From: Symbiodinium natans
Taxonomy: Eukaryota > Sar > Dinophyceae > Suessiales > Symbiodiniaceae
DNA: 64,000 bases
NCBI GenBank assembly: GCA_905221605.1
Contig: CAJNDS010002373.1
Location: forward strand, 221,001 to 285,000
Direction of reading: 5' to 3'
Positions within the stretch are counted from its first letter, which is position 1. Each line of letters begins with the position of its first letter. Below the pieces are notes generated by a model. That model searched no databases. It was not told the DNA's origin and worked only from the letters and a program-made list of their open reading frames with translations. Made by a program: the position numbers and the translations under genes. Shown piece after piece: positions 1 to 47,107 of this stretch.

Positions 1-3000
1 GTGCATTTCCCGTCGCCGAAGCCCCAACAGCACAAGCCAAATCCTTGAAATGCCACCGCAAGGAAACTACAAGCTTTAAGTGTTGCACCAACATCCTGCT
101 TGAAATTTCCAGTTCCTTTTGCCCTTACCCTTCAACCTCTGACCCGCAACCAGCTTCGATGACTCCGGTGCCATCTCGGCAGTGACATTTGCCTCCTGGC
201 TGTGCCAGGCTGCCACGTTAAGGGTCGGAACTTGCAGGTTGGGTTTTTTTTTGGGATTGCTGTGGTTGGGATTGATTTGGGAATGGGGGGGCCATGAACG
301 GCCTAGTAACAAAATGCACACGCGTCGGCCGCTTTTGCCAGAACATGTCTGAACAACCCTCGTGGATCGAGCCGTAACCCGGTCGACCCGCAAAATGGAA
401 ATATGGTTTGCATCAGTCTAGAATTGATGCTGGACCTCATACCTATATTCGAGCGACCGCAGCTTGGCTGAAGTTCCGTGTGCGAAGAGGCGCACTACGA
501 TCGGCCCTTGCAAAGTTACCGCCTGCCGCTTGCTAGCATCTGCCTTATTGGGCAGCAAACATGTATAAGCATGTCAGGAAAGCCCTCAACACCTAACCCA
601 ACAAGCCCGAGGCCAAAAAATCTCAACTCACTGTCAAGATTTGATTCCATGCACCAGGGATGAAGACAAAAAAACAACCGGTGCCTGCTGTACTAAAGTA
701 CATAATATAGCGTGGACCACCTCAATTCAACTTCTTAGACCCATCCCTCCCATGTCCTGTCCAGAGCTACCACGCAAGTGCGTCACTTGCTCGCCTGAGG
801 CTTTTGTTGCTTAATGCTGGGGCCTTGCGCTGTCTTTTCACCAATTTCACAAGGAAGATTTCTTGGCAGGTTGGAACTCGGACCTGCAAAGTACATGCCA
901 GAATCCCTCACTCCATATTCTCGTCCAGCTGCTGACTGGTTGAAAGCCGTGCTCTGCTGTTACGGCGGAGCCTGCATTGCAGCAGAAATGAAATGGAGTG
1001 CTCTGAGCACTATAGCCTCGAAACACCTCTTTCAATAAACTTTCAACCCTACCAAACCCCTGAGCAAAAAAACCAAACCCAAACGAACCAGCCCTTCAGC
1101 CCGCCCAAGCCGAGATCAGAAGCCTACCTGCAAGACCTAGACACAAACCCTAACGAAACCGTATGTTCCTTGTGCCCATGTGCTCAGTGCTGGCAACAAC
1201 ACGAACGAACTCATGCTGGCAAACTTCGACTTGTACGTACTGGGTAGGGAGGTTGTAAGGCTACTTGGTCCGAGAAAGTTTTCGGCGAATCGCAACGAGG
1301 TGGCCACCAAATGTACCAAATCCCCAATCACCAAACTCCAGGTTCGGCATTTGCGGCAGGTGCTTGCTATAGCTTTGGTGTTGGCTTACCGGGGTGTGAA
1401 TGCTGTCAAAACCTGCAGTCTCACTTTCAACACCGTAATCCTTAGTGACTTAGTGAGCCTTCACAAGGGCCCCCCCCCCCACCCCTCTCCATTACACCAT
1501 AAGCCTAAGCCTAGGTAAAGCAGAAGCGAGTGTGCCGGTGGAGAGGCCAGGGCAACCGGAATTGTTAAGTCGGAAACAAACTCAAGTAACTCAAGGATCA
1601 TCTTCCCAAGTTTGGAGAGCACGCCCCCACCTGCCAGGCTGGTGGCGTTCGGCGCTGAACGCGTCTCTTTCCTGGCTGCAGCTTCACTTCTTGACCCTCG
1701 TTTGTCGGAGCAGGCAGGAACCGAACTCTACTAGCACCACATGAAGCTCCGCTTGCAGTTCCGCATGACGTTCTACATGTTCCAATTCTGGCCCAGGCTC
1801 TGCCTGGGTTCGCCGGCCTGTCCAGGCGCTGTTCCCGTGGCTCTGCATTCGCACTCCCACGTGGCATGAGAAAACCTTTGCTTCCTTCGGTGTATACGTA
1901 CATCTCTTGGAATCAGACTCTAGACGATCTCTGCAACGCACATGGCCGGCTGCTTTACGCTGCAGTGGCGTGCCGACTGGTGTGCTATCGGTGACGCACT
2001 TTAATCCTCACACTTCCGGCCAGCCTCTTCTGCACGGAGGATGAGCAAGCCGCCAAGCAGCCAAAGCAGTTTGAGACCAGCCATGGCGTCAATCCCCGCG
2101 AGTTATCGCTCTCAACTTGTTGAGCGCCCAGTTCAATCCTGGCTTTGCAACTTTGGTCCAAAATACCGCGGAACGAGCCTCCAACACCTCCAACGCTTCC
2201 AAGACTCATCATAAGTTGAAAGTGCATCGGTTAGCCTAAATTTCTTGCTTTCGCAACTCAGCCATCGTTTGGCATCCTACTTGTGGGTAAGCGTCCGCAA
2301 CCTTCTGCAGAGCAGTCTTGGTGATCACTTGCTGTGGACGGTGCAGGGTAGAATTGCTAAACTGCAGCGCGCAGATGAACACCCCCCGATCTCATTTCCA
2401 CCCGAAAGAGCCCCAGCAAGACTTTGCAGTTCGATGAGGCTTCAAGATGGGAGTTTTTCAAGCCCCGCCGATGTCCACAAAGGTTTGACGCTCTCGAAAA
2501 TAAGTTCAGTCCCCATCAAAGTGCTGAGATCCAGGCGCTGCTGAGCCTCAGTTCAGCTGGCTCGGTCGCTGTCAGATGTGGAGAGCCCCCAGGTGTGCTC
2601 AGAATCCAAAGCAGGCTTTTTAGGACAACAACAAAAACGCAGTTCAGCACCCAAACCTGGAAAGAATGGCTTTCGCTTGTCATCACAATCGAAGTGGGTT
2701 GCTGCGACATGGGCAGCGCCACCTCCAATATATGCCGGGACAAGATCAACCCGTAAGTGAACGCTCAAGAAGCATTTCTGCAATCCCGCGCTCTTCGGCG
2801 TCGTTGCCAGCGCATTTTTGCGTTTGGACACAATAAGGCCACCTATAGCCACTCGATGACCGAATCCAAGCCTACGACCTCAACGAAGTGCCAAAATCGA
2901 TATTATCGCATTTTGCACCTGGGAATGCTGGTGCTTTCGGTTGGGCTCAGCTTGCTTGCCAGGGCAGTCCAGACATACAAACTGCAAGCCGAGAAGCTGC

Positions 3001-3946
3001 ATTGCCGGATTGGTTGGGTCGGGTGGCTCAGACACGTCCGATCGGTCCGAGTCTTTCTTGAGCCGGAACCCTTTGGTCACATACACAGTTCAAACTCTGC
3101 TGCACATGTGACCTCTCGTGCAGAATTTGTTATAGTATTTAAGTATAATCTCTTCTTACAAGTTTGTAAGAGAGTAGGTGCCCAGGACAGGGAGGAAGGA
3201 GAAGGAAACAGGGAAATCATGAATCATTGCGACAGTGCCTCTTCAATACATTATACCGAAATATTTCGACATAACTGACGGCATACTGGTATCGGAGCAT
3301 AATACCGCATACACCAACATGAGATGCCGAAATGTAGCAAACCAAATCACAGAAAGGATGAACAAGAAGAGCAAATACGAGGTACAAGTAGACAGATCTT
3401 AATTGACGGACAGCGGATGAAACAGCCGAGGGTCCATAAGAACAGGACATGGCAAGTTAGGAGCGCAAACAACATTACAGAACATCGCAAATGATTAAGA
3501 TAAGCTTATGCTTTTTGAAGCGGTTGGTGATAATAACTTCATATACTCATACCGCGCCACCTGCGCCGAGGAAAGCATCAGCATTCACGAATGGGGATTG
3601 CCAATAGCAAGTAGAGAATGGACATGGACAAGTATAACTCGTTGTGTTGATTTCAAAAAGCCAGGCTGTGTAAACATGAAGAATTTGCTAAACAAATGAC
3701 AAAGAAACATGATCATGATATATGTTAGAAACAATAGGTGGAGAACTACAAATTGCAGTATAGGAAAGCAGGGAGTGAGATAAATGAAGAAGAACACATA
3801 ACTACCGAATGGTGCTTGAGCAGATTTAAGAGCAGGCAGTCCTCCTCTTCGAGCTAGTCAGGCAGCGGCAGGAAATTCCGCATGTACCTGTCTCCAGTGC
3901 CACTGGCAAGGACCAGTCTTCTGGTTCTTTGACAAGAGGTAAACCG

Positions 3947-4019
3947 GGTGAACTGGGTAAACTTGAGACCTCGCTTCCACCGGATGAACTGGGTAATCTT
4001 GAGACCTCGCTTCCACTGT
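3947..4019. repeat. 36 bp direct repeat, two copies
   Basis: TGAACTGGGTAA then CTTGAGACCTCGCTTCCA occurs twice in tandem. Confidence 0.85.
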
Positions 4020-5085
4020 TTCAAGGGGCCCCTGCCCGCCGCATTGCGAGTTCTGGGTGCAGGGCCCCGAGTTTTGGGAACAGCCCCGCTCCCGCCGTTC
4101 CTCATCGTTGCATGCTAGACTCTTGGCACATAAAGCCCTTTGCCTTGACGTTGCAAAGGTGCTTAGGATGCAGCAGTGCAAGATCTGTGTCATTGGACGA
4201 TCATTTCAGAAACTAGACATGTGGAACCCGGCTCTTGGCAGGCTCAGAGTTTCGGGCGATAGTCAAACTTTAGTCACGATTGGATCGAAAATGATATTTA
4301 CTGATTATGCTTTCCTGTTTGCCAGGCCACTCATCGTAGATGACCCACAAAGTTGGAATCAGAGTTTCAGCAGGCTCCACCTGCACACAAGAGCTGCGAG
4401 TCTCAGACAAGCAGCTGCTTTGCAATCTCACTGTACGGGTGTGCTGGGAACCGGTATTTAGCCTCGGCCTCTTTCCCGTGTCAGCCATCCAGTTGTGGTG
4501 GCTTAACTCAATCCTGAAAGCGACCACCCCTACATCAGGCATCCAGACAACTGCCGAGAGAACCTTCCAAGTCCTGTGTTACTAATTACAGCGTCACCCA
4601 TCGAAACCAGTGTTCCGAAGTTGGCAGCATAGAGCCCGGATTTCAGGAGACCGGACGGGCGGGGAGGCCGCATGCATCCAAGGCCTCAACCCATGGACGC
4701 TTCTTTTCGTCGCTGCTGCACCTAGGTTGGTCAGGATGTAGAGTTGGCTATAGGAGTATGGGAAGTACGCCGGGCAACCGCCGAGAGCAACGTCCTTCTT
4801 ATGCCATGAATGACCGGAATCAAGCCTACTAAGCTGTGGGATGTATTTTTATACTACGTACGTTGCCTCAGGTGTCAATCTAATGACTAAACACGGAGCC
4901 ACGGAGCGCGAACTTGCGATCCACGGATGCAAAATCTGTAGTGACGACTGTGGGTACCTACTTGTTCTTGACCAACCGGCACTGCCCCAAAAAACATCTC
5001 GCTGACTAGGGCAGGGCTGCTAGTTGGCAAGGCGAAGCTCCCCAAATAAACAACATCCCGAGGCGAGATGGGGCGAGACGAGACC

Positions 5086-5117
5086 AAGGAGACCAAGGAG
5101 ACCAAGGAGACCAAGGC
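5086..5117. repeat. (GAGACCAAG)-type 9 bp repeat, four copies
   Basis: GAGACCAAG repeated, within the region downstream of the RPS5 stop codon. Confidence 0.85.
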
Positions 5118-5389
5118 ACCAGGTCCTGTCAAAGGCCAGGCCGGGCTCCTGCTCACGATGACCTCATGTGCAGCTCTGCGCCTAAGCAGCTATGTAACCA
5201 TTTTTGAAAATCTGGTACGGGTGGTTCTACGGTTTAGAAAGGCCTAGAAGCCCTCTGATACGTACAAACTCTCTAGAGACTGCCTTGCCTTCTCAAAGTT
5301 TGCTTTCAGCTCCTCAACTGAAGGACCGATGGACCGATATCGCTCCTTTCTCCTCCTTTCGCTGTTGCAGTCACGCGTAGTGCGAGCAC

Positions 5390-26430
<21,041 letters not shown>

Positions 26431-26436
26431 GGCAAC

Positions 26437-26438
26437 CT
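26437..26438 (-). promoter_or_regulatory. Candidate spliced-leader trans-splice acceptor of RPS5
   Basis: On the minus strand an AG|G stands six bases before the RPS5 ATG (GGAG|GTTGCC-ATG). Dinoflagellate nuclear mRNAs receive a spliced leader at such sites. The assignment is by position only. Confidence 0.35.
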
Positions 26439-27143
26439 CCGACATTGCAAGGATACGAGAATTGCATTGGAGCGTCTCGAGAAAGCAAAGGTTTACCTAG
26501 CAGCAGCTAGCTGACCACGCACTTTGGAGTCACCGTGGCAGTCGTGAGAGTAGCGGGCAGTTGGAAGCAGATCTTTTCAGGGAAGCACAATGGACTCAGC
26601 CCCAACTCAAAGCATATATGCATACAGGCTGAGGTCGCCACTGGCTAGGACGCTCTGGATGCAGCTGCTGTCCCTGGAGGATGTTCAGATCCCTTGAGCC
26701 GAAACATTTTGGTTTTGGCTGGCGTCTCCTCATAGAAACAAGCGGCCAAATTTGGCGTTCAAAGCAGTTTCCAAGCTAAAAGGAGGAGGGGCAAGCAAGC
26801 GAGCGGTATCTGCACCCGCCCTGGACAAACAGCGACATCCGTCTGTCCAACTTCGGACCCCACTGGCAGACTCCGTAAGATTTCAGGATTCCTGATCACT
26901 GGTTCACCCATTATTTTCACTTCAGTACTCCAATCACCGATGAACCAGAGCATTCTTCGCGAATCTCCCCGAACAATTCCACAATCATTTTCATATGCTG
27001 AGCATTCTGAGCCATGGGCAGTCCACATCGTGGCAGTCCATAATTGCCTTAACTTGTCTGGGCTTGTGATAGCTGGAGTCGAGGTGGCCCCGAGCCAAAA
27101 CCGCTGAAGTTGCCAGTTCCATGTCGTTCTACTACCTCAATAC

Positions 27144-27260
27144 CTGGCTTGCAGCTGCAGGCAACTTTCAAGCCATTCGGTATGTAGACCTCTGTGGGCC
27201 GGGCAGTGTAGAACAAGTTCGCCTGCCTGGCCAGCTTGGCGAACTGAGAGATCGGATAGC
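27144..27260 (-). CDS. Candidate exon, unidentified protein
   Basis: About 117 nt open on the minus strand with strong G/C third positions: YPISQFAKLARQANLFYTAR, then PTEVYIPNGLK. Acceptor GTGCCAG|GC. Possible donors are AATG|GC (27174) and CCAG|GT (27144). It has the exon grammar of RPS5 but no recognised family. Confidence 0.35.
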
Positions 27261-28091
27261 CTGGCACCAGGATCCCGTGGGGCTGAAACTGAAAGCTTTC
27301 GGAAAATGCTGATACAGCTCCAAGGCCCAAAAGAGGATTCTCTACACCCCAATCTGGTCATGTACTCTTCCACTTCCAGTATCCCAAAACAAATGCCATT
27401 CTTGGTGAACCCTCACAACCCTCACATATAGAAGCTTTACAACAACCCCGTGCAAATCTCGAGAGGGCCCCAAGAGTGTGCTTTGAAGGCTTCAGTTGAT
27501 ATGACGGGACGACGAAGGGAAAGCGGCAACCGAATCCCAGCTTCCCTTATGCATCCGAAAGCCCACAGAGCTGCCTTGCAGCCACTGGTCCTGGCCATGT
27601 ACAATTCGAATTCTGCCCGCTTCTCTATTGTGCGTGTAGAACATTAAGCAGAAGCCTATACTGTTACACAGATATACCTTTCTAAGATAGATAGACATAA
27701 ACGAATGTTGCGAGCACGTGGGCTCGGGAGCTCCAAGGTGGTTTCGCATTTGTTGTCGGTAAGGGTGCAGCGGGTTTACGTGGTAGGGTTTGTAGGATTG
27801 GCAGGCAGTTGCAGCTCAGTCAAGACGAGCGTTACAGGGATACCCCCAGCCTCATGATTTGTCTGGGGCGTCATGTGTAATGATAGACTTGCGTATTTTT
27901 GGGAGCACCAGACAGACTACGTAAATAAAGCGCAAGCTCCCCATGCAATGCGTCTCTCAAACACTCGTCGAGCACCGCTCCGGATCCAGAGTTTCGCCAG
28001 GCTTCGGGCACATCCTTGAGCGGCACATGTGCCTAATCCTGCTTTTGCATCAGATTGGTTCACCCCGTGCTTGCTAGGCTTTGAGCACTAC

Positions 28092-28156
28092 GAAACAGCA
28101 ACTGGGCAGGCTCGCCGTGCTGAGCGCCGCACCCCTCCTGCTGCTGCTTCAGCCAC
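28092..28156 (-). CDS. Candidate exon, unidentified protein
   Basis: 65 nt minus-strand frame WLKQQQEGCGAQHGEPAQLL with GC-rich third positions. Acceptor CCCAG|GT, donor TTTC|GTAG. May belong with the 27.1-27.3 kb candidate. Unidentified. Confidence 0.3.
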
Positions 28157-28164
28157 CTGGGCAT

Positions 28165-28167
28165 CTC

Positions 28168-28214
<47 letters not shown>
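28165..28214 (+). repeat. (TC)n microsatellite
   Basis: CTCT run of about 50 bp with one interruption. Confidence 0.95.
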
Positions 28215-28218
<4 letters not shown>

Positions 28219-28989
28219 AGTCTGTCTTGAGCCTAGAGGGCCTAAAGCGTAAACAAGCACGATCCCAGAGTCCCGGAGCTTCCCCCAGAGGTACAGAACC
28301 AGCTTGCGACCAAGCAGCAAATGAGACGCATGGTCCCGCACAGAATTGTTGATCAGAGTTCCTCTCAGGATCCAGGCTCTCACTACTGGGGCATGTATGC
28401 CCATTTTGCAGCAGGCAGTATACGAAGGGAGAAAGCAGACAAATGTTTCCCTAAATAACTATCCGCCGTAGTGCAGCTACACATGCTTGGCGCTTCGGCC
28501 GGGTGCAACGTGCACCTGCGCCGGACACGACTATGGCCAAGCAACTCTTAAAAAAACACGTTGAAAGTCAGAAATTTACAGCAGAACTGTTTGCAAGGCA
28601 AGGTTCACAGGTTCTTTCTCGTTCTTTCTCGTAGCGTTGAGGTTTGAGGAGTTTGCGAAGCTTTGTGCAGGTTTGTGTCCTCAGGGGTTTGAGATGGCTT
28701 GAGGCTTCAGGCTGGAGTCTCAGGGTTCCAAGGGCAAGAACTTTGACATGCCTGACATGCCCTCCTTGCTGCACTTTTGCCCTCTGGGATTCAACGTTGG
28801 CCGGATCACGTGCGAGGCAGCAGCGACTGCACTTTAGGAACCCTATGCACAAAATCGACCGGGCTCATCTGCGCCCCATGGGGCTGCAAGTGTCCTGGAC
28901 CTCGCCAGTGGGCCGAGTCTACCTTACAAATCACCAGCGCAAAGGCGACGTAGGCATTCAGGGCTTTTCAAAGGCTCGCGAATGAAGCA

Positions 28990-29660
28990 TAGTTGGGCTT
29001 GGCATTGTACAAGATGTCAACGGGCAACAAGTTTGGGGAGTGTAGGGTTAATAAGCGGAACCTCAGAGCCGGGATCAAAAAATCTTCACGCTTCCGAACA
29101 AGCCTGCATCATGCTTGGTCGTTCGCCTTGCAAACTGAGCCTTCAGCGGCCAGGGGGCCCCAGCTGATGCCCATGATGCCCATGATGCTCGGAAGCTGAG
29201 CCCTTGGCATAGACGGCAAGGCGAGCGGCCGAGCATCATGGGCGTCGCAAAGGGGGCCAGCTGATGTCCAAGATGCTGGGCTGCTGTCTCTGCAAACCGA
29301 CAGGCAAGGGGGCCCAGCTGATGCCCGTGATGGGCGGCTGAAGCCTCTTTGCCTGACAAACTGGGCCAGCCGATGTCTATGATGCTTGGCCGCTCGCTTT
29401 GCAAACCGAGGCTTCAGCCGCCAAGGGCCCAGCTGATGCTCGTGAAGCCCGGCCGTGCGGGTCGCAAACTGAGGCCAGGGGGCCCAACTGATGCCCACGT
29501 AGCTGGGCCCTTGGCAGTCATCAAGCCGAAGACGGCAAGGCGAGCGGCCGAGCATCAGGGGCAACAAGTTGGGTTTGGTGCGGCGGGGGCCTCTTTGCCT
29601 TGCAATGGGCCAGCTGATGCTCATGATGCTTGGCCGCTTGCTTTGCATGAAGCTCGGTCG
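28990..29660. repeat. Diverged minisatellite
   Basis: Recurrent CCAGCTGATGCCCATGATGC, CGGCCGCTCGCCTTGCAAAC and GGCCAGGGGGCC phrases at irregular spacing. Its minus-strand translation (KRPSIMSISW) resembles that of the 53 bp array (KRASIMSIS), suggesting a common repeat family. Confidence 0.75.
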
Positions 29661-29699
29661 CTCGAAACTGAGCGGCTCCAGACCTTCAGACTCATCTGA

Positions 29700-32569
29700 A
29701 AAAACTGAAAGTTAAACTGACACTGTACGGCGCACGGAAAGCTTGAATTTCCACTTCTCGACTCGAGACCGTAGAATAAACATAGTGGGCCGGCCAAGTT
29801 GGCTTGAAGGGGGGCCCAGGTCATTGTGCTACCGATTCCCAAGCACGGCCCGAAAGCAAAGCATGAACCCAGATCCTGGGCCCGACACACCAGATCCTTC
29901 CAGCTCACACTCCACACCAAGCTCGAGGACGACCGCAGTGGGTGGCAGGAAAATCCTGGGACAACAGGGAAATGGAGGGAGTGTTGTCGCAGAACCAACC
30001 TCGCAGAACCAACCCTTCTGTAACCAACCTTTGTCGTGCTTGGGGCTTCCGGGCCTGTTACAAGCCCCGAGTATTTGCACGCTGCCATCGCACCCGAGAT
30101 TCCATGAGGCATCACGCAGTGTTGCCTGAATCCCATTATTCATGAATGGCATTCAGGGCGTTGTGACGTCGGTCAAATCCGTCACATCCCTCAGTTTCCC
30201 TGAGGTCTGCGCATGTTCGTAAGATCTGCGCCGTGGACGGCAATCATGATCATGGCATCGTGTATGGCCTGCAAGAAATTGACGAATGGGCAAGGTCTGG
30301 AAAATCTCAAGACCCAAAGCTGCCACTGTGCCTCCACTTGCTCACAGGTGGATAAGTGGCCTGGGCTCAGTTGCGAGTCGCAGCTCTTCCTAGACGCAAT
30401 GCTTGGGAGGGGCTCCGAAGGCCGTGTGCTCAATGCGCGCATCCTGTGCCGAACCGTAAAACCACCCACACGAAGGCAAAGCCAAGCAGCCGAGCATGGC
30501 GGCAACCAGCTCTGCACGGATGGATGTTGCGAACGCCTGGCAGTCCAAGCTTCCAACGGCCGAACGCTGCTCTGCATTTGAGGAATCTCTCGTGGGCTTT
30601 GGCAATGACAGGTGGGTTGGAAGGATAGGACTACTGCATGAATACTTATATTACGAGCGAAATTCAAGGTAGGTTGCCTTTCTGTTTGGGCTTGGGTTGC
30701 TGAGGTTTAGGGCCCTCAGCTTCAGATTCCTATTGCCCTTTCACAAATTCAAGCTCTCACTGAGCCAGCATCGGGACTTGCATATTAGGGCTTTTTGGGC
30801 TTGCGCAATTTCATGGCCATTCACCTCACGCTGAAGGTATTCGGGGGCTGGAGCTGGCTGTGAAGCGGCTATGAAACCATTCAGCTGATGTAGCGTTGTG
30901 GTTTGGGAAGCGGGGAGGTCTTGGCAGGAAATTGATCTTCCCATACTATTACCTTCTGCAACAACAACTCTCTCAAGTTACTCCCTTGTGGAATGCTTGT
31001 CCTGGTCCAATGCAACTGGCACGGAACTGGCAGGGCTCTTTTCAAATGCCTCCTGCTGGGACACGAGGTCTTCTGCCCGCATCTTTGCAACTTGAAGCCC
31101 AAACGGCTTCGAATGCCTGGAGCCCTGAACCTACACCAAGTTCTGCTTTCTCGAGTGCAGTAATGTGATACTTGACAAGATGCGCATAGATATGCCACAC
31201 ATGCAGCGCCACGTAATGGTTAACAACAAAAGTAATTAACAACCAAGTCATGCCATCACATGCGAAGTCCCAGACAGGCAAAAATCGCAGAAGTTGGAGG
31301 TGCGAACCTGATCTAGTGGAATCTAGCGGTGCTACGTCAGGGTAATTGAAAGTCCAGGCCGAACGGCGATTGCCGAGAAGTATGCGCCCAACAAGCTCGG
31401 GGTAAGCTCCGCAACACGCGCAAAGTTCTTGGCATGCTCGGACGATAGATTCGGACCCGCCGCGTCCTCCGAGCAAACCCAATAACCCAAACGTTCTGGT
31501 GCGTGAACGAAGAAAAGCAGCCCACTACCCCGACTCGAATAACTACGAGGCTCCTTTTCAACACCCTGAAACCTTTTGAAAGTAGAGCACCCCTGAAGCT
31601 ATGGTCACTGGTATGTGTTCCATTCCTAGCATCACGTTGTCTGACAACGAATACTTCATATTCTGAAACACACAATTCAAGGAAGGGTCACTCGGCGTGT
31701 TATCTACATCGACGCACCGTCGCTGGCACGTCGTGCTCTTCAACCTGGTCTTCAGCATCCATAGATTGAGCAAGACCAACGTGAGTTTCATTCAATGTTG
31801 GCGTTGAATGCTGTATCTGCTGCGTTCAGGTTTTTGTCTGTGCAATGGTGACTGATAGGTCCTTCTCGTGGCTCAAACATAGGTGTAGGTGGCATCGGGG
31901 GAGAAGCCCAGGCGGAAGCGGAACAGTGAGTTGCCTCGCGGTTACCGTAGCTTGTTTGGGGGGGGGGGGGTTCGGTTTGGGCGTGAGGACTGAAGGTTAG
32001 CTTGACAAGATGGGGCTCCGCAAGGACATATGAACGACGATGGCTAGTGCTTCACTACGTCCTGAGTCGAGTTCGGCAGCTTACAAATCCGATGTCTGTG
32101 GTGCTACATCCCAAACCTCAAGCATCCTCGGTCAAGATCGCAGTCCCGAGGTGTACAGGCCCGACACTCATGCGCCCCCAAGGCCCAAACTCGGTTGTTA
32201 TGCCGAGGCGCTGTTCCTGCACTGCAACGGGCCGGCACAGAATCGAGGGTCGAAAAAGGGATAATACCTGGAATTTCCGATCCACCCTTCCAGCAACTGT
32301 AGAGGAGAAGGCATTCTATCCTCCTGTATTCATTGCAGGAAACACACCCCTGAACCCCACAAGAAGACATGGGGGCAATGACACAGAGAGCTTCGGCAAT
32401 GCCACTTGCCCCTCCCTCTGCCATCCCATGCTTGCGGAAACCCGTCTTGTCCAGTCAGGGACGGGCCTCCGAGCAGCGGGCATGGACAACTTCTAAAAGC
32501 AGCTGCTCCCGGAGTCGTCGAATTTTTTACAAAGTAACACAACTACCAGCTACCCCCCGAAGTACATCT
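29700..32569. other. Unassigned region
   Basis: Several protein-like minus frames (for example about 31240-31480, including ACCGAYPELVGRILLGNR) lack recognisable family or clean exon borders. They may be exons of an unidentified gene or chance. Confidence 0.4.

Positions 32570-47107
<14,538 letters not shown>

Larger units (their letters stand above)
1..5389. other. No identified gene downstream of RPS5
   Basis: No conserved exon was recognised. 3120-3840 is more AT-rich than its surroundings. ORFs here are short with no family motifs. A minus frame at about 4640-4680 (ALDACGLPARPVS, stop) after AG|G could be a terminal exon but is unsupported. Confidence 0.5.

Noticed and set aside
28820..28934. 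WW-domain-like plus frame (GRVYLTNH)
   Set aside because: The first WW tryptophan is missing, spacing is one residue off, and there is no partner exon.
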